From the NCBI RefSeq assembly GCF_030282825.1, contig NZ_JASTZU010000041.1:124001-188000 (forward strand): a DNA stretch of 64,000 nucleotides, given 5' to 3'. The notes beneath the pieces are model-generated. The model did no database searches and had not been told where the DNA came from. It saw only the letters and a program-made list of their open reading frames with translations. Position numbers and translations under genes: made by a program. Below, piece after piece: positions 56,962-64,000 of this stretch. The stretch comes from Aquibacillus rhizosphaerae (GTDB lineage Bacteria > Bacillota > Bacilli > Bacillales > Amphibacillaceae). Within the stretch, counting starts at the first letter, position 1; each line of letters begins with the position of its first letter.

Positions 56962-57747
56962 GTGGAAAAAATTAAAGTTTGTTTAGTCGATGACAACCGA
57001 GAGTTAATTCAGCTTATGGAGGAGTATTTTGATGATCAAGCGGATATTGAGATCATCGGCACCGCTTATAATGGGAAAGAGTGTCTGGAATTACTAGATG
57101 AGATCGAACCAGATGTTTTGGTTCTTGATATTATTATGCCGCACATTGATGGGTTAGCGGTATTAGGAAAAGTAAAGCAACAAGAAAGAGCTAAAAATCC
57201 AAATGTAATCATGCTAACTGCTTTCGGCCAAGAAGAAGTCACGAAAAAAGCAGTTGATTTAGGTGCTTCTTATTTCATTTTAAAACCTTTCGATCTAGAA
57301 AGTTTAGGAGAGCAAATCAGACAGGTTCACGGTGCTAAATCAGTAATGGGTAGTAAAGGACTTAAGCAAAAAAACTCAAAAGAAAATCATAAACGTGATT
57401 TAGAAGCAAATATAACTCATATTATTCATGAAATTGGAGTACCAGCACATATTAAAGGGTATATGTACTTAAGAGAAGCAATAACGATGGTCTATAATGA
57501 TATTGAACTACTTGGTTCAATTACAAAAGTGCTTTATCCAGACATTGCTAAAAAGTTTAATACGACAGCATCACGTGTGGAACGTGCTATCCGACATGCA
57601 ATAGAAGTTGCTTGGAGTCGTGGTAATATGGATTCAATTTCATCCTTATTTGGTTATACTGTAAGTATTTCAAAAGCAAAACCAACAAATTCAGAATTTA
57701 TTGCGATGGTTGCTGATCGTTTGCGGTTAGATCACCGTGCAAGTTAG
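56962..57747 (+). CDS. spo0A: sporulation master regulator Spo0A
   Basis: 261 aa. A receiver domain with acidic pocket VDD and the phosphorylated Asp56 in LVLDIIMP, a linker, and the C-terminal DNA-binding domain with the recognition helix region [19 protein letters not shown]. Start is GTG 56962 (as in B. subtilis) after AAGGAGGAACTGAAT; the longer upstream frame lies in the promoter region. Confidence 0.97.
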   Translation: MEKIKVCLVDDNRELIQLMEEYFDDQADIEIIGTAYNGKECLELLDEIEPDVLVLDIIMPHIDGLAVLGKVKQQERAKNPNVIMLTAFGQEEVTKKAVDLGASYFILKPFDLESLGEQIRQVHGAKSVMGSKGLKQKNSKENHKRDLEANITHIIHEIGVPAHIKGYMYLREAITMVYNDIELLGSITKVLYPDIAKKFNTTASRVERAIRHAIEVAWSRGNMDSISSLFGYTVSISKAKPTNSEFIAMVADRLRLDHRAS

Positions 57748-57775
57748 TTAAACTTCTTTTCTTAATTAGAAAAAT

Positions 57776-57828
57776 AAAACCTCTTCGTTCATTTTGATAA
57801 TTATCATGATGAATGAAGAGGTTTTTTA
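57776..57828 (+). terminator. intrinsic terminator after spo0A
   Basis: A 17-bp stem with one mismatch (57776-57792 with 57809-57825) and a T-run. Confidence 0.9.
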
Positions 57829-57905
57829 GTTAATTATGAATAGGGAAACAAGCGGTTGGAAAATATAGATAAATAAGTTTGAGAATAGATTGCGGGGTAA
57901 ACTGA

Positions 57906-58577
57906 ATGGTAATTGAATTAATAAAGTTAGTCAGTTTATTTTTATTAATATTTATAGTTATGCGACTTTTAGGGAAATCTTTAATGTCACAGTGGACCTC
58001 TTATGATTTATTAACAATCGTTTTTTTATCTTATTCAGCATTTAGTTCGGTTGAGATTTTAAGTTTTATACATTCAGTTTTAAATATTGTAGTAATAGGT
58101 TTCGTTTATTTAATTGTGGCCCGATTAAGTCTTATTCAACCTATTAGTCAAATGATTATAGGTGAGCCGATTATTCTTATTAAACACGGAAAAGTAATTA
58201 AGAAAAATTTAAAGCGAAGTTTATATTCTTTATCTGAACTTTTATCAAGTATTCGTTCTGAGGGAAATCCAGATATAAAAGATATTGATTATGCGTTATT
58301 AGAACCTAATGGAAAAATAAGCATCATTATTAGTCAGGACGTAAGCCCAGTTACACCAAAACATTTAAACATATCAACTAAGTATAAAGGACTACCATTG
58401 TCGATGGTTATTCAAGGTAAAGTACAACATAATAATTTGTCATTGATTAATAAAGATGAATTGTGGTTGAAACAAGAATTAGAATCGAAAGGAATTACTT
58501 CTATAAAAAGTATTTTTTATGCCTATGTAAACGACCAAAACAATTCCTTAACGGTGGATATGGGAAAAGACAATTAA
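57906..58577 (+). CDS. DUF421 membrane protein (YetF/YrbG-like)
   Basis: 223 aa. Three membrane spans in the first ~80 residues, then two cytoplasmic alpha/beta repeats: LIQPISQMIIGEPIILIKHG and KAKNLKRSLYSLSELLSSIR-like pattern. The family (YcaP/YetF/YkjA, DUF421) has no firm function; some members affect spore germination. A weak GGGGTAAACTGA lies before the ATG. Appears monocistronic. Confidence 0.85.
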   Translation: MVIELIKLVSLFLLIFIVMRLLGKSLMSQWTSYDLLTIVFLSYSAFSSVEILSFIHSVLNIVVIGFVYLIVARLSLIQPISQMIIGEPIILIKHGKVIKKNLKRSLYSLSELLSSIRSEGNPDIKDIDYALLEPNGKISIIISQDVSPVTPKHLNISTKYKGLPLSMVIQGKVQHNNLSLINKDELWLKQELESKGITSIKSIFYAYVNDQNNSLTVDMGKDN

Positions 58578-58666
58578 AGTAAAAATAAATTAATCGAAAA
58601 TTATTTTATCTAGTACGAATAAAAGCTTCCGTTCGAGGGATTTTATCATTATAGGAGGATGATAAA

Positions 58667-59263
58667 ATGAAAAAAACATTGTTTTTAGCTTTATTGTTAT
58701 TTGTATTTGTACCATTTACAGTAACAGCAGCAGATACTTATACAGTTCAACCAGGGGATAGTATGTGGAAGATTGCGATGAAATATCAAATTGGGGTTAC
58801 TGAGATAATCGAAGCAAATCCTCAAGTGGAAAATGCCAATCTGATTTACCCAAATCAAAAACTTAACATTCCTAATATTGATCAAATTAAGCACACGGAA
58901 CATCAAGTTATTCAATTGACGAACCAAGAACGTGCAAAACATGGTCTTTCTGCATTAAAACCTGATTGGGAGTTATCACGTGTAGCCAGATATAAATCGC
59001 AGGACATGCATGACCGTAAATATTTTGCGCATGATAGTCCAACGTATGGGTCTCCTTTTACTATGATGAAAAATTTTGGTATTACTTACAGAAAAGCAGC
59101 TGAAAATATTGCCAGAGGTCAACGTACTCCTCAAGAGGTAGTAAATGCTTGGATGGATAGCCCAGGCCATCGTAAGAACATACTAACTCCTGAGCTAACA
59201 CATATAGGTGTTGGGTATGTTAAAGATGGTAATTATTGGACGCAAATGTTTATTACTAAATAG
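58667..59263 (+). CDS. secreted LysM-CAP domain protein (YkwD-like)
   Basis: 198 aa. A signal peptide (cut near TAA-DTY, about residue 22), one LysM domain (YTVQPGDSMWKIA ... NLIYPNQKLNIP, 24-68), then a CAP/SCP domain with LTNQERAKHGL, the His in HDRKYFAHDSP and AWMDSPGHRKNIL. It binds peptidoglycan; Bacillus relatives (YkwD, SafA-associated) occur in the spore or wall. AGGAGGATGATAAA precedes the ATG. Confidence 0.9.
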   Translation: MKKTLFLALLLFVFVPFTVTAADTYTVQPGDSMWKIAMKYQIGVTEIIEANPQVENANLIYPNQKLNIPNIDQIKHTEHQVIQLTNQERAKHGLSALKPDWELSRVARYKSQDMHDRKYFAHDSPTYGSPFTMMKNFGITYRKAAENIARGQRTPQEVVNAWMDSPGHRKNILTPELTHIGVGYVKDGNYWTQMFITK

Positions 59264-59269
59264 AATGGA

Positions 59270-59301
59270 AAGGGTCTTGATTTGATATCAAGGCTTTTTT
59301 T
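59270..59301 (+). terminator. intrinsic terminator
   Basis: GTCTTGAT pairs with ATCAAGGC, followed by seven T. Confidence 0.85.
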
Positions 59302-59478
59302 ATTCTATTTTTGAGCATAAAGTGATAAAATGAATTATCACAATAGTATAATGGCAGAAAAACGCAAGAATGCTTCTAGATATTATACATTAAGCGTGTC
59401 CTTCTTAATAACAATATTTAACGAAGTATGTTAATATTTTGAATTGTACATAAAACTTATAAATGGAGAGGTTATAAA

Positions 59479-60825
59479 ATGAAAGTAGCAAAATTCGGTG
59501 GAAGTTCAGTAGCTAGTGCTGAGCAGTTAAGAAAAGTAGCTAATATTATTATGGATGATCCAGATAGGAAGGCGATTGTCGTCTCTGCTCCTGGAAAAAG
59601 ATCTAAAGAAGATACTAAAGTAACTGATTTATTAATAGCACTTGGTGAAGCGTATCAATCCAACCAACCATATGATAATCATTTAGCACAAGTAATTGCC
59701 CGATTTAGAGATATTACAAGCAAACTTGAATTATCTGATCAGGTATTAACAGAAATTAAACAAGATGTTGAGATGACATTAACATCCGATTATAGTGATG
59801 AGTTGAAGATGGATGCAATAAAAGCTATCGGAGAAGATTCGTTAGCAAAGGTACTTAGTGAATATCTGAAGTCATTAGGTGTTGAGGCGACATATCTGAA
59901 TCCGAAAGATGCCGGGATTATTGTAAGTGATGAACCTGGTAATGCGCAATTGTTGGACGAAAGCTTTGACCACTTATTAAGATTGAGAGACCGAAATGAG
60001 ATTGTTGTAATACCAGGTTTCTTTGGCTATAGTAAGCAAGGCCGATTAGTTACTTTCTCAAGAGGTGGTTCTGATATTTCAGGGTCAATTGTTGCAGCGG
60101 GAGTTCAAGCGGATTTATATGAGAATTTTACAGACGTAGATTCTGTTTACTGCGTGAATCCAACTATTGTAGAAAACCCTAAAGAAATTACATCTCTTAC
60201 TTATAAAGAAATGCGTGAACTTTCCTATGCAGGATTTTCTGTCTTCCATGATGAAGCATTAATACCAGCATTTAAAGCAAGTATTCCCGTTTGCATTAAA
60301 AATACAAACAATCCGACAGGCTTAGGAACAATTATTGTTTCTAAAAAGGAAACGAGTGAAAATCCAGTAGTGGGTATAGCCAGTGATACGGGGTTCTTAA
60401 GTTTATATGTAAGTAAATATTTGATGAATAGAGAATTAGGATTTGGGCGTAAGTTATTAAATATCTTAGAAGATGAATGTATTTCATTTGAGCACACTCC
60501 ATCGGGTATTGATGACATGTCCGTAATTATAAGAGAAAGTCAATTACCGAAAGATAAAGAGCAAAAAGTTATCGAACGGATAGAAAATGAATTAGACCCT
60601 GATATGGTTTACATTGAAAGAGATCTTGCTTTAGTAATGATTGTTGGTGAAGGTATGAACAGTACAGTTGGTATTGCTGAAAAAGCTACTGCTGCTTTTT
60701 CTAAAGCAAATGTAAATTTAGAGATGATGAACCAGGGCTCATCTGAAGTATCCATGATGTTTGGTATTAAATCAACTGGTGTTGATGCAGCTGTAAAATC
60801 ACTTTATAAAGCATTTTTTGAATGA
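59479..60825 (+). CDS. aspartate kinase (monofunctional, class III-like)
   Basis: 448 aa. The KFGGSSVASAEQLRKVA start is the kinase nucleotide site. FSRGGSDISGSIVAA and the FTDVDSVY motif follow, then two C-terminal ACT domains (about 310-448) with VGEGMNSTVGIAEKA. It makes aspartyl phosphate for lysine, threonine, methionine and dipicolinate. The length and single-gene form resemble YclM (aspartokinase III) and not the alpha/beta LysC type. No lysine riboswitch was recognised upstream. Confidence 0.92.
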   Translation: MKVAKFGGSSVASAEQLRKVANIIMDDPDRKAIVVSAPGKRSKEDTKVTDLLIALGEAYQSNQPYDNHLAQVIARFRDITSKLELSDQVLTEIKQDVEMTLTSDYSDELKMDAIKAIGEDSLAKVLSEYLKSLGVEATYLNPKDAGIIVSDEPGNAQLLDESFDHLLRLRDRNEIVVIPGFFGYSKQGRLVTFSRGGSDISGSIVAAGVQADLYENFTDVDSVYCVNPTIVENPKEITSLTYKEMRELSYAGFSVFHDEALIPAFKASIPVCIKNTNNPTGLGTIIVSKKETSENPVVGIASDTGFLSLYVSKYLMNRELGFGRKLLNILEDECISFEHTPSGIDDMSVIIRESQLPKDKEQKVIERIENELDPDMVYIERDLALVMIVGEGMNSTVGIAEKATAAFSKANVNLEMMNQGSSEVSMMFGIKSTGVDAAVKSLYKAFFE

Positions 60826-60826
60826 A

Positions 60827-60873
60827 AATAGAAAAGACTAGTTCATATTAATGAACTAGTCTTTTCTATTTCT
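60827..60873. terminator. bidirectional terminator between aspartate kinase and yqzF
   Basis: A perfect 20-bp stem (60827-60846 with 60851-60870). The right arm overlaps the end of yqzF. Confidence 0.92.
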
Positions 60874-61098
60874 ACTAAATCTTCCTTTTGTCAGGTTTCT
60901 CTTACGGTCCCTATGTAAAATAAAACCTCCAATAAAGGCTAATCCTGCTAAGAAAATAAATAATCCAAATATAAATTGTATGATTGAATGAAAAAACAGA
61001 AAGAAAAATTCTCCAAACAAAGCATCACGCATCAGTTTAACTCCCAATACAGCAATAAGACCGGGTATTACTATTATAATTAAAGCGAGTAATCTCAT
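60856..61098 (-). CDS. yqzF: YqzF family membrane protein (DUF2627)
   Basis: 80 aa with two membrane spans (about 3-22 and 40-62), the motif GVKLMRDALFGEFF between them and a basic C-terminus. It matches YqzF/DUF2627, conserved upstream of bkdR. GAGGAGAAGATAATAAC precedes the ATG on the minus strand. Function unknown. Confidence 0.9.
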   Translation of the reverse strand: MRLLALIIIVIPGLIAVLGVKLMRDALFGEFFFLFFHSIIQFIFGLFIFLAGLAFIGGFILHRDRKRNLTKGRFSRNRKD

Positions 61099-61189
61099 TG
61101 TTATTATCTTCTCCTCTCACCATTGTAGTATAGCAAAGCAATTACATATTGAAAACAAGATAGATTCTTGATAATAGTAATGTGTTTTT

Positions 61190-61223
61190 TGCACAAAATG
61201 AGCATACCTTGCCAAATTGTGCA
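61190..61223 (+). promoter_or_regulatory. inverted repeat upstream of bkdR
   Basis: TGCACAA (61190) and TTGTGCA (61217) form a perfect 7-bp inverted repeat 20 bases apart, ending about 50 bp before the bkdR start. A possible operator; the regulator is unknown. Confidence 0.35.
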
Positions 61224-61271
61224 GTAAAGTATAAAATGAGTTTATGCAAAAATATGCAGGATGTGATATGA

Positions 61272-63356
61272 GTGAAGCGTGTATTGATTATTGGTGCCGG
61301 AAATGGCGGGACTGCATTGCTTAAGCTAATGCAAGCATCGAAACGAATGAATATCGTAGCTATTATTGATATAGACTTATCCGCACCAGGATTAAAAATT
61401 GCAAAAGATTATCACGTTACAGTAGGTGAAAAATGGCTTGACTGGATATATAATGATATAGATATTGCCATAGATGCTACGGGAACTAATGAGGTATATG
61501 AGCAAATTATGGCTGTGAAAACAGAGGATACAATTGTTCTTACAGGATCCATAGCTTATCTGACAGTAGAACTTTTAGAAGAAAAAGAACAATTATTACA
61601 TAAGTTAAAGTTACAAACAGTAAAGCAAGATTTAATTTTAAATAATATACATGAAGGTATGATTGTCGTAGATGACAATGAAAAGGTAACTTTTGTTAAT
61701 AAGAGAGCAGAAGAGATAGTAGGTGTAGCAAAAAGGGATTTTATCTCACAACCAGTCCGAAAAATCATTGATCAAACAAGACTACCGGAAATATTAAGGA
61801 CGAGGCAGAAAGAAGTAAATAAAAAACTTAAATTAGAAAATGGAAAACAGATTATTTCTACGAGAATTCCGATAATTGATACAGATCACAACCTTAAAGG
61901 TGCATTTTCAATATTTAGAGACATTACTGAAGTGGCTGAACTAGCTGAAAAAGTAACAGGTTTAAAAGAAGTGAAAAAGATGTTAGAAGCGATTTTTCAC
62001 TCTTCTGAAGAAGCAATAAGCGTTGTTGATGAACAAGGTTACGGTATTATGGTTAATCCAGCATATACACGTATTACTGGTATGGGAGAAAAAGATATAG
62101 TTGGAAAACATGCCTCTGTTGATATTGTTGAGGGAGAAAGTATGCATATAAAAGTACTTCAAACAAGAAGAGCTGTTCGAGGTGTGCGAATGAAGGTGGG
62201 ACCTTTAAACAAAGATGTGATTGTCAATGTCGCACCAATTATAGTTGATGGAAAGTTAAAAGGAAGCGTTGGTATTCTTCATGATATGTCTGAAATACAA
62301 TCCCTGACAAGTGAATTAAGAAGAGCAAGAAAAATCATTCGAAACTTAGAAGCGAAATATACGTTTGATGACATTATTGGTTTATCTTCTGAGATGATTT
62401 TAGCTATAGAGCAAGCCAAAGTGGGTGCAAAAACACCCGCTATAGTACTTTTGCGCGGGGAGTCGGGGACAGGCAAAGAACTTTTTGCACATGCCATTCA
62501 TAATCAAAGTAACCGCAGGCATAATAAGTTTATTCGTGTTAATTGCGCTGCGACTTCTGAAACAATGCTAGAATGTCAATTGTTTGGCTATGAAGATGGT
62601 GCGTTTTCAGGTGCCAAGCTTGGTGGTGAAACAGGTTATTTTGAAGAAGCGAATTACGGTAGTGTGTTTTTAGATGAAATCGGTGGGTTATCACTTAGTA
62701 TGCAAGCAAAGCTATTACGTGTAATAGAAGAAAGCGAAATAGTTAGAGTGGGTAGCACAAAACCAATTCCAATAGATGTGCGAATAATAACAGCAACGAA
62801 TGTTAATTTAGAAAAAGCAATAATGAATGGAAAATTTAAAAAAGATTTGTATTATCGCTTAAATCGCTTGCCAATTTATGTTCCATCCCTTAGGGAAAGA
62901 ATGGATGACTTAGAAGAGTTAATAAACGATTTTATTCATAAAATAAATCAAGCTTATGGAAGAAATGTTAAAACGGTCGAAGATAGAGCACTCGATTACT
63001 TAAGAGCATATGATTGGCCAGGTAATATTCGTGAACTTGAAAATGTAATAAGTAGAGCGATGATTAATATGGATATGGATGAAGATATTATTCAATTCAA
63101 TCATGTACCAGCGTTAAAGGTTTCAGAAGGTTATTATAATCAAGAAGTGAAATCTGGGGATTACCTGAATTTCAAAAATAGAACATTGCAACAATCACTT
63201 GATGCTCATGAAAAGCAAGTAATTGAAATGTCGTTAAAAATACATAATTATAATAAAACAAAAACAGCACAAGCATTAGGTATTTCAATAAGAAGTTTAT
63301 ACTATAAAGCTAATAAATATGGAATTTCTCGAGAGAGTATGAAGAATAATATTTAA
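61272..63356 (+). CDS. bkdR: sigma-54-dependent activator BkdR-like
   Basis: 694 aa. An N-terminal Rossmann-like segment (VLIIGAGNGGTALLKL, 1-110), two PAS domains (about 125-235 and 240-350), the AAA+ domain (about 365-595: Walker A GESGTGKE near 396, the loop GAFSGA near 443, Walker B FLDEIGGLS), and a Fis-type HTH at the C-terminus (KTKTAQALGISIRSLYYK). The sigma-54 contact loop reads GAFSGA where most have GAFTGA. It activates branched-chain keto-acid catabolism; ptb follows. Confidence 0.93.
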   Translation: MKRVLIIGAGNGGTALLKLMQASKRMNIVAIIDIDLSAPGLKIAKDYHVTVGEKWLDWIYNDIDIAIDATGTNEVYEQIMAVKTEDTIVLTGSIAYLTVELLEEKEQLLHKLKLQTVKQDLILNNIHEGMIVVDDNEKVTFVNKRAEEIVGVAKRDFISQPVRKIIDQTRLPEILRTRQKEVNKKLKLENGKQIISTRIPIIDTDHNLKGAFSIFRDITEVAELAEKVTGLKEVKKMLEAIFHSSEEAISVVDEQGYGIMVNPAYTRITGMGEKDIVGKHASVDIVEGESMHIKVLQTRRAVRGVRMKVGPLNKDVIVNVAPIIVDGKLKGSVGILHDMSEIQSLTSELRRARKIIRNLEAKYTFDDIIGLSSEMILAIEQAKVGAKTPAIVLLRGESGTGKELFAHAIHNQSNRRHNKFIRVNCAATSETMLECQLFGYEDGAFSGAKLGGETGYFEEANYGSVFLDEIGGLSLSMQAKLLRVIEESEIVRVGSTKPIPIDVRIITATNVNLEKAIMNGKFKKDLYYRLNRLPIYVPSLRERMDDLEELINDFIHKINQAYGRNVKTVEDRALDYLRAYDWPGNIRELENVISRAMINMDMDEDIIQFNHVPALKVSEGYYNQEVKSGDYLNFKNRTLQQSLDAHEKQVIEMSLKIHNYNKTKTAQALGISIRSLYYKANKYGISRESMKNNI

Positions 63357-63420
63357 TATTAATTTAATTTAAAACAGTGTAAGCAGAGGAACTAGAGAAA
63401 CTACCCCATGGAGGGTCTAA

Positions 63421-64000
63421 ATGAAATATCTGCATCTCTTATTGAACAAAATAGATAGGAATAATAAAAAAACAGTCGCAATAGCCCAGGCAGCTGATGA
63501 ATCGGTGTTGCTAGCAGTTAAGCATGGATTAACGCTTGAAATAGCCAACTTCAGACTCTATGGTAATAAAAGTGATATGGAGGAAATTGCTAAGTCTGTA
63601 AGTTTAGATTTATACCAGAAGGAAATAACTATTATTAATATAGAATCAGAACAATTAGCAGTCCGTGAAGCTATTAAATCCATAAATAATGGAACAGCAC
63701 ACGTGTTAATGAAGGGAAATCTACCAACAAAATCACTGTTAAAATCAGTGCTTGATAAGCAATTAGGATTACGATTAGGAACTATATTGTCTCAGGTTGC
63801 TATATTTGAGGTTCCAAATCAAGAAAAACTACTGCTTCTAACTGATGCGGCAATGAACATCTCCCCAAGTCTAAATGATAAAATAGAAATATTGAAAAAT
63901 GCTGTAGATGTTGCTGCTAGAGTAGGTATTAAAAATCCAAAAGTGGCCGCTATGACAGCGATAGAAACCGTAAACCCTTCTATGCAAGCTACCCTCGATG
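63421..64000 (+). CDS. ptb: phosphate butyryltransferase, N-terminal part
   Basis: The open frame runs off the right edge; 193 residues are visible. NNGTAHVLMKGNLPTKSLLK, LSQVAIFEVP and LLTDAAMNISP are Ptb/Pta-family landmarks. It exchanges CoA and phosphate on butyryl or branched acyl groups, the first step of the bkd (yqiS) operon. GGAGGGTCTAA precedes the ATG. A clear -24/-12 element was not recognised in the 64-bp gap after bkdR. Confidence 0.93.
   Translation, partial: MKYLHLLLNKIDRNNKKTVAIAQAADESVLLAVKHGLTLEIANFRLYGNKSDMEEIAKSVSLDLYQKEITIINIESEQLAVREAIKSINNGTAHVLMKGNLPTKSLLKSVLDKQLGLRLGTILSQVAIFEVPNQEKLLLLTDAAMNISPSLNDKIEILKNAVDVAARVGIKNPKVAAMTAIETVNPSMQATLD

Noticed and set aside
1-64000. 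CRISPR array, prophage or complete insertion sequence
   Set aside because: No regularly spaced repeats, phage structural genes or intact transposase were found; only decayed fragments are present.

Overview
The window is AT-rich Firmicutes DNA whose gene order follows the Bacillus subtilis yqgN-to-yqiS block: yqgO, gluP, glcK, comG, aroK, gcv, mntR, efp, spoIIIA, accBC, folD, xseAB, ispA, dxs, ahrC, recN, spoIVB, spo0A, bkdR and ptb. It carries endospore genes, an OLE RNA with its membrane partner OapA, and a cobalamin-dependent class II ribonucleotide reductase. Together these point to a halophilic or alkaliphilic member of the Bacillaceae (Oceanobacillus/Virgibacillus-like). The genus is inference.

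Layout. 1-10.3 kb: end of a folate cyclo-ligase gene, a rhomboid protease, a GerA-type spore protein, glucokinase, an LTA synthase-type enzyme and small membrane proteins. 10.5-14.5 kb, minus strand: tRNA-Gln and the seven-gene comG pseudopilus operon. 14.6-22.6 kb: shikimate kinase, an SNF2 helicase pair, then a tandem glycine riboswitch controlling gcvT-gcvPA-gcvPB, and a membrane rhodanese. 23-25.9 kb: nrdJ, split by a 270-nt group I intron and preceded by two NrdR-type boxes spaced 31 bp apart. 25.9-29.2 kb: an accessory patch with a decayed TnsA (Tn7-like) gene, an XRE regulator with its membrane partner and operator repeats, a membrane gene that is low-GC at its 5' end and high-GC after it, and an MDR oxidoreductase. 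29.4-35.8 kb: mntR, a HAD hydrolase, patatin-like yqhO, yqhP, yqhR, aroQ, a Xaa-Pro peptidase and efp. 36.1-41.3 kb: the complete spoIIIAA-AH operon. 42.0-48.6 kb: accBC (with a near-perfect FapR operator), yqhY, nusB, folD, xseAB and ispA. 48.6-49.8 kb: OLE RNA and oapA. 49.9-64 kb: dxs, yqxC, ahrC, recN, spoIVB, spo0A, DUF421, a LysM-CAP protein, aspartate kinase, yqzF, bkdR and the start of ptb.

The most notable items are the OLE ribonucleoprotein locus with its own apparent promoter and closing stem, the compact group IA intron at the NPCG/EQPL codons of nrdJ, and three copies of a ~112-bp intergenic hairpin repeat. In that repeat the loop and outer flanks are conserved while the inner stem changes with compensating substitutions. 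Decayed mobile DNA (TnsA, an ISLre2-type transposase and MITE-like fragments) is scattered through the intergenic regions.
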